From Desulfonauticus submarinus (GTDB lineage: Bacteria > Desulfobacterota > Desulfovibrionia > Desulfovibrionales > Desulfonatronovibrionaceae), in contig NZ_FNIN01000002.1 in the NCBI RefSeq assembly GCF_900104045.1, positions 295,478 through 359,477 on the forward strand: a stretch of 64,000 bases of DNA, in the 5' to 3' direction. Below are positions 36,364 to 43,837 of the stretch, one piece after another. The stretch's first letter is position 1. Each line of letters begins with the position of its first letter. The position numbers were made by a program, and so were the translations under genes. The notes below the pieces were generated by a model. That model was not told the DNA's origin, did no database searches, and saw only the letters and a program-made list of their open reading frames with translations.

Positions 36364-37503
36364 TCATTCAGCATTCCTACCAGCCCACTCAAGGCCCTTT
36401 TCCCTTGCATCCTCAATATAAGAATTCAAATCCTCTTCAGTTAAAATCTCATTCTTCTCATAATAACTTTTATACCAATTCACTGTCTTTTGAAATGTTG
36501 TATTACTGTCCCACACATCTCTCCACTTAAGCAGCATATACGCTTTAGAACAATCCAGTTTTAAAAGACCTGCTTCATGAGGCTGATCCGTATCCTGATT
36601 AATTTCATAATCAATCTTATCCCAATACCTTTTGATATTTTCCACCACCTCTCTTACAGTAATAGAGCCCTGTCCTCCTGACCCAAAATTCCATGCCTGT
36701 GCAAACTCTTTTTTACCCTCAAGCAACTTTTGGCCAAGCATCAAATAACCGCTTAAAGGCTCCAGCACATGCTGCCAGGGTCTGGTTGCCTGTGGATTTC
36801 TGATTACAACTTTCTTTCCCTGACTGACAGCCACCATTATATCAGTCATCAACCTATCCTTTGCCCAGTCACCACCACCTATGACATTGCCAGCCCTACA
36901 ACTTGCCAGTAACACATTATGGCTCTTGCCATATTCATTCACATTAAAAAAAGACTTCCTGTATGAACTTGTTAGAAGTTCTGCACAACCTTTTGAAGCG
37001 CTATAGGGATCATATCCCCCCATTGGATCATTTTCTCTGTATCCCCAGACCCATTCCTTATTTTCATAACACTTATCACTTGTAATATTGACAATTGCTC
37101 TAACAGACTTTGTATTTTTACATGCTTCAAAAACCTTCAACGTCCCTATCACATTTGTCTCAAATGTCTCAATGGGTTCTTTGTATGATAACCTCACCAA
37201 TGGTTGAGCTGCAAGATGAAAAACTATTTCTGGTTGATATTTTGAAAATACTGCATTTAACTTGTCACCATCTCGAATATCTCCGATAACAGAAACCATA
37301 TCCAGATTAAGTAGCTCAAAATGATTTGGACTCGTTGGTGGCTTAAGAGAATACCCAATAACTTTTGCACCCATTTGTATTAACCAGAAGCAAAGCCAGG
37401 ACCCCTTGAAGCCTGTATGACCGGTGACCAATACTACCTTATTATTGTAAATACTGTTGAATAATGTTAAATGTTGGATATTGAACGATGAATTATTATT
37501 CAT
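36364..37503 (-). CDS. rfbG: CDP-glucose 4,6-dehydratase
   Basis: A 379-residue SDR enzyme that converts CDP-glucose to CDP-4-keto-6-deoxyglucose. The N-terminal motif VVLVTGHTGFKGSWLCFWL (NAD-binding), FHLAAQPLVRLSYKEP, ITSDKCYENKEWVWGYRE, GGYDPYSASKGCAELL (Tyr-x3-Lys) and SCRAGNVIGGGDWA are all family hallmarks. I start it at the ATG at 37503, where it overlaps the rfbF stop as TAATG; a frame seven codons longer is possible. Compared with typical RfbG the first 18 residues (NNNSSFNIQHLTLFNSIY) are an extension rich in Asn. Confidence 0.95.
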   Translation of the reverse strand: MNNNSSFNIQHLTLFNSIYNNKVVLVTGHTGFKGSWLCFWLIQMGAKVIGYSLKPPTSPNHFELLNLDMVSVIGDIRDGDKLNAVFSKYQPEIVFHLAAQPLVRLSYKEPIETFETNVIGTLKVFEACKNTKSVRAIVNITSDKCYENKEWVWGYRENDPMGGYDPYSASKGCAELLTSSYRKSFFNVNEYGKSHNVLLASCRAGNVIGGGDWAKDRLMTDIMVAVSQGKKVVIRNPQATRPWQHVLEPLSGYLMLGQKLLEGKKEFAQAWNFGSGGQGSITVREVVENIKRYWDKIDYEINQDTDQPHEAGLLKLDCSKAYMLLKWRDVWDSNTTFQKTVNWYKSYYEKNEILTEEDLNSYIEDAREKGLEWAGRNAE

Positions 37504-38282
37504 TAATCTTCCCATATTTTCCACTTTGCTTTACCAGCATTCCACATTTCATTTAATTGAATTTTATCTCTTAGCGTATCCATACATTTCCAGAAACCAG
37601 TATGCTTATAGGTATATAGCTCTCCATCTTTAGCAAGATTTTCAAGAGGTGTTCTTTCAAAAATAGTTGCATCGCCTTCTGTTATATAATCCATCACTTT
37701 TGGTTCACATACAAAAAAACCACCATTTATCCATGCCCCATCACCTTTTGGCTTTTCTAAAAATTTTGTAACTTTATTCTCCTCTTCAATATTTAAAGCC
37801 CCAAACCTTCCTTCTGGCTGAACAGAAGTCATTGTAATGGCTTTCCCATGGGATTTGTGGAACTTTAAAAGCTCATTAATATCTATATCTGCGACACCAT
37901 CACCATAAGTAAGCATAAAAGTCTCATTTTTAATAAATTTCTCAGCTCTTTTTATCCTTCCACCAGTCATAGTATCAATGCCTGTATCAAGAAGCGTAAC
38001 TTTCCACGGCTCACTTGAACAGTTATGAACTTCCATTTTATTACTTTTTAAATCTATAGTTACGTCACTTTGATGCAAAAAATAATTGGCAAAATATTCT
38101 TTAATATAATATCCTTTATAACCAAGCAATATCACAAATTCATTAAACCCATAATGAGAGTATATTTTCATTATATGCCAAAGAATTGGCTTCCCCCCAA
38201 TCTCTACCATTGGTTTCGGGCGTACATCTGTTTCTTCTGACAATCTAGTACCCAAACCTCCTGCGAGGATTAATACCTTCAT
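37503..38282 (-). CDS. rfbF: Glucose-1-phosphate cytidylyltransferase
   Basis: A 259-residue nucleotidyltransferase that makes CDP-glucose from CTP and glucose-1-phosphate, the first step of the dideoxyhexose pathway. Characteristic motifs are LILAGGLGTRLSEETDVRPK, PMVEIGGKPILWHIM, GDGVADIDINELLKFHKSH, EGRFGALNIEEENKV and AWINGGFFVCEP. It is full length. AGGAGG lies five bases before the ATG. It heads the rfbF-rfbG-antitoxin-ddhC-paratose synthase-tyvE series, and a cysC fragment lies 47 bp upstream. Confidence 0.95.
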   Translation of the reverse strand: MKVLILAGGLGTRLSEETDVRPKPMVEIGGKPILWHIMKIYSHYGFNEFVILLGYKGYYIKEYFANYFLHQSDVTIDLKSNKMEVHNCSSEPWKVTLLDTGIDTMTGGRIKRAEKFIKNETFMLTYGDGVADIDINELLKFHKSHGKAITMTSVQPEGRFGALNIEEENKVTKFLEKPKGDGAWINGGFFVCEPKVMDYITEGDATIFERTPLENLAKDGELYTYKHTGFWKCMDTLRDKIQLNEMWNAGKAKWKIWED

Positions 38283-38328
38283 GATGCCCTCCTAAAAAAT
38301 TTTTTATACATCTAAATTATCTTGTAAC

Positions 38329-38388
38329 TTATAACTTATTTCTAGCCTTTATATCAATATATCCCTTATGCCATACTATATTAGCCAC
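38329..38388 (-). pseudogene. Duplicated 5' end of cysC (19 codons)
   Basis: Starting at a GTG (38388) the minus strand encodes VANIVWHKGYIDIKARNKL and then stops. The intact CysC at 41005 begins MANIVWHKGYIDREARNKL, so 17 of 19 residues agree, and the DNA match runs from about 38332 to 38395. Sequence outside that range is unrelated. This is a duplication scar that brackets, with the intact gene, a 2.6-kb stretch of broken toxin genes. Confidence 0.9.
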
Positions 38389-38399
38389 TTTATCCATCC

Positions 38400-38792
38400 C
38401 TATTTAAAAGGATTTACTATCTCCAATTTCTTCTCAATTATCTGCCCATCCTGCATATCTTCTGTATATAAAATTGAACAATTATTTTCTAAAGCTGAAG
38501 CAACTATCAAGCTGTCCCAATAGGAAAATTTATATTTTTCTTTTATTTCCCAACTTTTTCTCACTATATCTAATGTTAAAGGAACAACCATAACTACATC
38601 TATAATCTGATAAAGTTTCTTCTGAATATTTTTATCATCAATCTCATACCTTAAAAAAGAATATTATAAAATTCATAATAATATTATTAATAAATTATGT
38701 GCCTGAATATGTTTTATTTCATCTAATTTATTTCTTGATTTAATTGCAGAATATACAAAAATATTAGTATCAATAAAAATTCTATCTCGCAT
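38400..38792 (-). pseudogene. PIN-domain (VapC-like) toxin, disrupted
   Basis: The N-terminal part, from ATG 38792, reads MRDRIFIDTNIFVYSAIKSR and ends at a TGA after 38 codons. The C-terminal part in another frame reads YEIDDKNIQKKLYQIIDVV, then VPLTLDIVRKSWEIKE, SYWDSLIVASALENNC, ILYTEDMQDGQ and stops at 38400. Together they form a PIN domain with the acidic residues of FIDTN, YWD and TEDM, but about 35 residues in the middle are lost and the frame is broken. The start overlaps the upstream antitoxin stop by 11 bases, as in intact pairs. Confidence 0.8.
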
Positions 38793-38976
38793 TAATTTCT
38801 TCTCTTGAACTCTTTTTATATTCAGATACTTCTATTTTATCTTTTAAAAATTCACTAAAAATAGAACCTCTTTTCTTAATAGGCTTTATGGTAATTTCCA
38901 ATTCATAAAGTTCCTGAGGCATAGGCAAACACCTATAAACATCTCTCCCATTTTCAATTATTTTATATATCTTCAT
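38782..38976 (-). CDS. Small antitoxin-like protein paired with the broken PIN toxin
   Basis: A 64-residue protein (MKIYKIIENGRDVYRCLPMP, then PIKKRGSIFSEFLKDK). It has the size, charge and position of a VapB-type or similar antitoxin for a PIN toxin. AAGGAGG sits seven bases before the ATG. It appears intact, although its cognate toxin is disrupted, so it could be an orphan antitoxin under decay. The DNA-binding class is not identifiable by eye. Confidence 0.6.
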   Translation of the reverse strand: MKIYKIIENGRDVYRCLPMPQELYELEITIKPIKKRGSIFSEFLKDKIEVSEYKKSSREEINAR

Positions 38977-39124
38977 CTATAATCCTCCTTTCTTTAAGAA
39001 AACCACTTATATTTATAATATCAACGTTCTACGTTCAATATTTACTAAAGTTTTATGAGTTTATGGATTTACATTCTGCCCCCCATAAATTTCTTTTTCC
39101 CACTTTTAAAACAAAAATCCACTT

Positions 39125-39645
39125 TTATTGAACAATAAAAATTTTACAGCAATTTTTTCTTACTTTCTCCGTTAATTTCTCTAAGGATATTTTATAAAAA
39201 TTTATCAATCCCCTTTTTACTTCATCAGCTAAAACTTTTATAGATCTATATTTAGCTCTTAAAAAAGAGTATTTATCTTCATTATGGCAATTTGTTCTAA
39301 ACTAGCGATATTAAAATTATCTATTTTGTCTGGTTTGAGAAAACTCCATTTAGCATTAAAAAAAGTAACCTTAACACCATTTATAATAACATCTATCTGC
39401 TCATCAGATATGTTTACAATCTCTTTGTTTGCAAACCTTTCAATTATATTAAAAATCTTTTGTTTATCAAAAGTATCTGCATAAGTAAAAAAATCTAAGT
39501 CCTCACTCAATCTATGACAAATATATGAAGTTAAAGCACTGCCACCAACCAACACAAAATTTCTCATATATTCATTTAAAACAAGTTGTTCTAAAACTTC
39601 TTTAGTGCTATTTAATAGAAACTCTAATTTCAAACCTTGCATCAT
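39125..39645 (-). pseudogene. AbiEii-like nucleotidyltransferase, frameshifted
   Basis: The first 128 codons encode an AbiEii/MNT-like nucleotidyltransferase: NFVLVGGSALTSYICHRLSE, DLDFFTYADTFDKQ (Asp-x-Asp metal site) and ASLEQIAIMKINTLF. A stop then follows a run of six T residues at about 39259. Adding one T restores the family reading NTLFLRAKYR and an open frame to a TAA at 39125. The gene is therefore probably inactivated by a one-base deletion, unless slippage corrects it. It overlaps the upstream small gene by 38 bases. Confidence 0.7.
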
Positions 39646-39898
39646 TCAGCCTCTTAAAATAATCACTCTCTACATCCATATCAAAAAAAACTCTTGCTAT
39701 CATTACATTAAGCTTTAAAAATCTACTATCTCCTGCCATATTTTTTAACCAAATATCTTTTATCTTTTTTTTATCAAATCTATTAAATAGCTCAACTATA
39801 TCTTCAAAATCACCATACTTTAAAGTATGTTCTATAAAAGTAATGTCATCTATTCTTGCTTTGCTTTTTAAATTCCAAAAAATTTTATCTTGTTTCAC
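39608..39898 (-). CDS. DUF6922-like small partner of a nucleotidyltransferase
   Basis: A 96-residue protein. The pattern KIFWNLKSKARID, FIEHTLKYGDFEDIVELFNR and KKIKDIWLKN resembles small proteins (DUF6922-like) that commonly precede AbiEii-like nucleotidyltransferases in two-gene cassettes. The last part, MDVESDYFKRLNDARFEI, departs from that pattern and lies in the overlap with the downstream gene. An antitoxin role is suggested by the arrangement only. Confidence 0.55.
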   Translation of the reverse strand: MKQDKIFWNLKSKARIDDITFIEHTLKYGDFEDIVELFNRFDKKKIKDIWLKNMAGDSRFLKLNVMIARVFFDMDVESDYFKRLNDARFEIRVSIK

Positions 39899-40417
39899 CT
39901 AAAACCTCTTTGGTAGATCCATTAACACTATAAATGAATCTACTTTATTTCTTTGCAACTAAATTATACAACTTTATTTTCAAACCAAAATTTACTACTC
40001 CCCTTACTGACAATCACACACTAGAGCCAGATTCAACGACGACTTACCCATTACCTTTACATCCAGGATTCTTACTCTTCCCTTATATATCCAGAAATCC
40101 TTATAGTTGTCTATCGCATACCCCCTGCAATTCACCCAATTAACATAAAAAGTTGTGTCCATTTTCAACACATTCTCCTCCCCATACTTCATTATCAACA
40201 CTCTCTTGCCTGATGATTTGGGAACGAGAATGAATAATAACCTCATTTTTGATGAAATCTATTAACAAAAACCGTCCTTCCTCTTTTCTATACACAAAAT
40301 GGCATTTTCTATATTCTATAATTCACATTTTCCCTTTTTGTTGCTAAAATTATTACTTATCTCTTCACCTATTTTCCAAACTAGCAGCCTTATGCCTATT
40401 TTCCTTTTCGTCTCTCC
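39899..40417. other. Gap with an unrecognised 80-codon minus-strand frame
   Basis: Between the toxin-like cassette and cysC there are 519 bases without a recognised gene. A minus-strand frame at 40004-40246 has no stop for 80 codons (MRLLFILVPKSSGKRVLIMK, ending SSLNLALVCDCQ) and is richer in G than its surroundings. I cannot match it to a family. It may be a gene fragment or structured non-coding DNA. No ribosome-binding site is evident. Confidence 0.3.
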
Positions 40418-41005
40418 TTACACAATTCCTTTTCCCTCCAAAAAAAACAACATCTCTTTTACCGCTTCTTCCACTTCGGTAACCTCCGTATCTATAATCA
40501 GATCAGGATTTTCTGGCTCCTCATAAGAAGCAGAAATTCCCGTATAATTCTTTATTATCCCTGCCCTGGCTTTCTTATACAAGCCCTTAGGATCACGGCG
40601 CTCACATTCTTCAACAGAACATTTGACATATATTTCTATATAGTCATTCTTTAGTCTACTCTTCACATACGCTCTATCTTCTCTATATGGAGAAATAAAT
40701 GCCGTTAGAACTACAATCCCTGCATCAACCATAAGTTTACACACTTCAACAATACGCCTTAAATTTTCTCTCCTGTCATCTCTATTAAATCCCAAATCTG
40801 CATTTAACCCATGTCTAACATTATCTCCATCAAGAACATAAGTCCGTATCCCTTGTTCATAAAGCTCCTTTTCCACTAAATGAGCAATAGTAGACTTTCC
40901 AGAAGCAGAAAGGCCTGTAAACCATAACACAAAACTTTTGTGTTTATTTAACTTATTTCTAGCCTCCCTATCAATATAGCCCTTATGCCATACTATATTA
41001 GCCAT
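40418..41005 (-). CDS. cysC: Adenylylsulfate (APS) kinase
   Basis: A 195-residue kinase that phosphorylates adenosine 5'-phosphosulfate to PAPS. Walker A is GLSASGKST at 31-39. Other signatures are VLDGDNVRHGLNADLGFNRD, RENLRRIVEVCKLM, AFISPYREDRAYVKS, CERRDPKGLYKKAR and GISASYEEPENPDLIIDT. The protein is full length. Placement at the head of a polysaccharide island suggests PAPS for sulfated glycans rather than for assimilation, but no sulfotransferase gene is present in the window. GAGGAG in the end of the upstream regulator gene serves as a distant Shine-Dalgarno. Confidence 0.95.
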   Translation of the reverse strand: MANIVWHKGYIDREARNKLNKHKSFVLWFTGLSASGKSTIAHLVEKELYEQGIRTYVLDGDNVRHGLNADLGFNRDDRRENLRRIVEVCKLMVDAGIVVLTAFISPYREDRAYVKSRLKNDYIEIYVKCSVEECERRDPKGLYKKARAGIIKNYTGISASYEEPENPDLIIDTEVTEVEEAVKEMLFFLEGKGIV

Positions 41006-41015
41006 TTATCTATTC

Positions 41016-41549
41016 TTACTCCTCTCCTACCAACAAGATACTTTCTTCTAAAGACAACTTATTTTTATATACTCTTAATTCATCTTCTTTTATCAAGAGC
41101 ACTCTTATTTTGCGCTTAATTAAATTTTCTGCTTTCTCAACTAAATCCTGCAAATACCCCCAATTAACATTTCCAACTATAACTAAGTCAATTATACCAG
41201 AATCAATTCCTTTGGCATAATCACCTGTAATATAAGCCGCTTTAACATCTCCTAAACGATTTAATATATCTTCTACTATCTTATCTATACCAAAATACTT
41301 ACGAACCAAAGATGCAAGCTCTAAAAACATTGGATGATTCTTATTCGCTGCATACTTTACTACTCTCCCCTCTGTTGTTTTTTTCAAAAGACCAGCATTT
41401 GACAGACGATCCAATTCTATTTTTACGCTATTTGTTGACTCTCCAAACTCAGAAGCCAGCTCCCGCAAATAACTACTAACCCCAGGATTTAAAAAAAATT
41501 TGGTGATTAACCGAATCCTTGTCTTAGAAGTTATTAAAGCATCTAACAT
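41016..41549 (-). CDS. Winged-helix regulator with nucleotidyltransferase-like C-terminal domain
   Basis: A 177-residue protein. Residues 1-75 form a winged helix (SKTRIRLITKFFLNPGVSSY, LRELASEFGESTNSVKIELD, LSNAGLLKKTTEGRVVKYAA). Residues 95-175 resemble a polymerase-beta-type nucleotidyltransferase fold (KAAYITGDYAKGIDSGIIDL with D-x-x-x-x-D spacing, then VIVGNV). Proteins of this build commonly stand beside LPS/O-antigen genes. It is the first gene of the island, ten bases before cysC, and may control it. No good Shine-Dalgarno is seen. Confidence 0.8.
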   Translation of the reverse strand: MLDALITSKTRIRLITKFFLNPGVSSYLRELASEFGESTNSVKIELDRLSNAGLLKKTTEGRVVKYAANKNHPMFLELASLVRKYFGIDKIVEDILNRLGDVKAAYITGDYAKGIDSGIIDLVIVGNVNWGYLQDLVEKAENLIKRKIRVLLIKEDELRVYKNKLSLEESILLVGEE

Positions 41550-41555
41550 AAATTT

Positions 41556-41584
41556 CGATTAGAAAAATTGAACAAAATTGTCAA
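41556..41584 (-). promoter_or_regulatory. Candidate promoter of the island regulator/cysC
   Basis: On the minus strand a perfect -35 TTGACA (41584-41579) is followed after 17 bases by TAATCG, a poor -10. It lies close to the regulator start at 41549, so transcripts would have a very short leader. Confidence 0.3.
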
Positions 41585-41667
41585 GAATATACCCCTAAAA
41601 CAACCAAAACTTTAATTTATAAATTCATCTTTTTATGGACTGTTCAAAAAAAGCTTTTTATTTTTTA

Positions 41668-41724
41668 CTCAACTTTTTGACTTCGCTAACTTGTTAATAT
41701 TACAACTTTTCTACAAAAGTTGAG
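41668..41724. repeat. Non-coding repeat element, copy C (57 bp, deletion form)
   Basis: CTCAACTTTT at 41668-41677 and AAAAGTTGAG at 41715-41724 are perfect 10-bp inverted repeats. The interior, 41678-41717, is identical over 40 bases to 2128-2167. Relative to copy A, 101 bases between the left block and the right inverted repeat are missing. It lies between two minus-strand genes. Confidence 0.85.
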
Positions 41725-41796
41725 TTTTTTAGAAATAAATCCTTAGTTAGTCGGAGATAACGTATATTTCCGCCTCCAATATTTGTTTACAAAACG

Positions 41797-42351
41797 CTAC
41801 TCCAATCCTAGCTCTTTCGCTTTATTTTGTACTCCTTTAATAGCAAGGGCTAAAAATTCTCCCAATTCTAGGCCCAATTTGCTGCACTCTCTTATGGTAT
41901 CCCTATTTACAGAAGCTGCAAAAGATTTGTCTTTCATCTTCTTTTTTAAGCTTTTGGCTTTCATCCCTTCTAATTTTGTGGGCCTCACATAGGCTGCAGC
42001 TAAAATAAGTCCTGTTATAGTTTCACCACAACGTAAGGCCCAATCTAATTCACTTTTCGGCTCTACTTTTGTCATTTCCCAGTTGTGGGCTTTAATAGCA
42101 TAAATTGATTCTTCTGGAAGTTTACCCTCTAACATTTCACCAGCCTTTAACCCGTGAAGATCTGGAGTTTCCTTGGTAAACTCATAATCCACATCATGAA
42201 GCAAACCTGTAATCCCCCAAAGATTTTCGTCTTGGCCAAAATGCCTAGCTAAAATTTGCAACACTCCTTCTGTGGCCACACAATGTCTTATCAAGTTTGC
42301 ATCCTTAATATTTTGATTCAAAAAATTAAACGCTTCTTCCCTTGAAAACAT
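41797..42351 (-). CDS. HDIG/HD-domain phosphohydrolase-like protein
   Basis: A 184-residue soluble protein with an HD domain. Visible ligands are RHCVATEGVLQILARHFG (His) and GITGLLHDVDYEF (His-Asp), followed by LHGLKAGEML and AIKAHNWEM (His). The SELDWALRCGETITGLI segment and the basic KSLKKKMKDKSFAASVNR stretch fit the group annotated as HDIG-domain hydrolases, some tied to nucleotide turnover. The true substrate is unknown. It begins 33 bp after the coiled-coil gene on the same strand. Confidence 0.85.
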   Translation of the reverse strand: MFSREEAFNFLNQNIKDANLIRHCVATEGVLQILARHFGQDENLWGITGLLHDVDYEFTKETPDLHGLKAGEMLEGKLPEESIYAIKAHNWEMTKVEPKSELDWALRCGETITGLILAAAYVRPTKLEGMKAKSLKKKMKDKSFAASVNRDTIRECSKLGLELGEFLALAIKGVQNKAKELGLE

Positions 42352-42384
42352 CTTTTACCTACCTTTAAATTTTAAAATTGCTTC

Positions 42385-42927
42385 TTAAAAAATTCCCATA
42401 ATTTTTAAAAACGCTCCCAACACTCCTAAAATAGAAACAGCAATAGAAATAGAAAACATACGCAAAGTAAAATTACGTTGATCTCTATCTCTATATTCAA
42501 GCCTATCAGTTAATCTATCTATTGCTCCTATCATCTGTTCAAATCGTTTATCTACCTGCTCAAATCTCTTATCTACTTGTTCAAATCGTTTATCTACTTG
42601 AATAAATCGATCATTAATATCTTTTTTAAATTCGTCAAAACGTTTATCTACCTGTTCAAAACGCTTGTCTACTTGCTCAAAACGCATATTTACATCAGAT
42701 TTAAACTCATCAAAACGCTTATCTACATTTTCAAATCCTTCTTTTACTTCTCTTTTAAACTCTTTTAATTCTTCCCGAAACAAATTCTGATTAAATTTCA
42801 TCTCATCTATTTGGACTTGCAAAAGATCAAATCTGGCATCAAAATATCTTGTATTGGGAAATATTCCTGCAATTAATGTTTGAATTTCTGTAGGAGATAT
42901 ATTTTTTTCTTCTTTTTCCTTGCCCAT
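42385..42927 (-). CDS. Heptad-repeat coiled-coil protein with C-terminal membrane anchor
   Basis: A 180-residue protein. After a polar N-terminus, residues about 50-155 form a long coiled coil with repeats of VDKRFEQ and variants (VDKRFDE, VNMRFEQ, INDRFIQ). A hydrophobic helix ends the protein (ISIAVSILGVLGAFLKIMGI). It therefore probably sits on the membrane with the coiled coil in the cytoplasm or periplasm. Similar repeat proteins of unknown function occur widely. GGAGG lies five bases before the ATG at 42927, so the 24-codon longer frame is rejected. Confidence 0.8.
   Translation of the reverse strand: MGKEKEEKNISPTEIQTLIAGIFPNTRYFDARFDLLQVQIDEMKFNQNLFREELKEFKREVKEGFENVDKRFDEFKSDVNMRFEQVDKRFEQVDKRFDEFKKDINDRFIQVDKRFEQVDKRFEQVDKRFEQMIGAIDRLTDRLEYRDRDQRNFTLRMFSISIAVSILGVLGAFLKIMGIF
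42521..42727. repeat. Imperfect 21-bp tandem repeats coding for heptads
   Basis: Units such as TCAAATCGTTTATCTACTTGT recur back to back in the coiled-coil gene, each coding seven residues. Units at 42537-42600 are nearly identical, and those at 42650-42690 have diverged slightly. Confidence 0.9.
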
Positions 42928-43069
42928 ATTAACCTCCCTTGCACCAGAAAAAGCTATACTTTCTATCTCTAACTTAAAACTAATGTTTTTTTTAGGCAAG
43001 TCTTAGTTTTAAGCAAGTCTACAAAAAATATTTTGCCTTATCAAAAACAAAGTTCTATCTATAACAAAC

Positions 43070-43837
43070 ATGGATAGACAAGAATGGGTTCCTCTTATAC
43101 ATTCCTCAAATTTTGAGCACGCTTTTGATAAAATATTAGTGCTAGAAGCCCTAGGAATAAACTGGAAATGGGAACAAAATATTATCTGGGTGGAAAAAGC
43201 AAAAGCAAAATTTGCATTAAAAGAAATTCTTGAATACGAACACGAGCTTTTAACCATCTCAACAAACAACTCTAATTTAACATCAAATTATAATGCATCA
43301 TATTTTATCCAAAATTCTATTATATTTGCTCTACTAAGCCTTATTTTTGTACTTCAACAATACTTTCCTCATTTAACAAATCAACTGATATTAAATGCCT
43401 CAAAAATCAAAAACAAAGAATTTTTTCGCCTTTTTACTTCTCTATTTATTCATGCTGATCCAGCTCATTTATTAGGCAATATCTTCTTTAGTTTCTATTT
43501 TATTCAAAAGGTCTGCGAACAAATAGGATTTAAAATTACATGGACATTGGTTTTAGGACTTGGTACCATAGCAAATGGGATAAATTTGCTTTTCTTAGGA
43601 CTACCACATAAAAGTCTTGGGTTTTCTACCGCTAGTTTTGTTGCTCTTGGCTTGTTTTTTACCTTAACTCCGACTAAGTCCAATTTAAGTGTTTGGCTAA
43701 AAATAGCGCTCGCTTTATGTTTTTTAGCTATTTTTTCTCAAGGAAAACATACAGATGTCGGTAGCCATTTCTGGGGACTTATCTTAGGATTTTGCACAGG
43801 CTTCTATTATAAAAAAAGGACTACAAATGAAAAATAA
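43070..43837 (+). CDS. Rhomboid-family intramembrane serine protease
   Basis: A 255-residue protein. A cytosolic N-terminal domain of about 75 residues (MDRQEWVPLIHSSNFEHAFD) precedes about six membrane helices from residue 82. Rhomboid signatures are EFFRLFTSLFIHADPAHLLG (with the H-x-x-x-N of the L1 region), SLGFSTASFVALGL with the candidate catalytic Ser in GFS, and DVGSHFWGLILGF with the catalytic His. The usual GxSG motif is slightly altered (GFST). Its substrates are unknown. There is no clear Shine-Dalgarno. It overlaps the MATE gene by 11 bases. Confidence 0.85.
   Translation: MDRQEWVPLIHSSNFEHAFDKILVLEALGINWKWEQNIIWVEKAKAKFALKEILEYEHELLTISTNNSNLTSNYNASYFIQNSIIFALLSLIFVLQQYFPHLTNQLILNASKIKNKEFFRLFTSLFIHADPAHLLGNIFFSFYFIQKVCEQIGFKITWTLVLGLGTIANGINLLFLGLPHKSLGFSTASFVALGLFFTLTPTKSNLSVWLKIALALCFLAIFSQGKHTDVGSHFWGLILGFCTGFYYKKRTTNEK

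Noticed and set aside
39934..40143. 69-codon plus-strand frame in the cysC-side gap
   Set aside because: It has no ribosome-binding site and a random-looking composition; the opposite strand frame at 40004-40246 is at least as open.
42521..42727. CRISPR-like tandem repeats
   Set aside because: The 21-bp units are contiguous, without spacers, and encode heptads in a coiled-coil protein.
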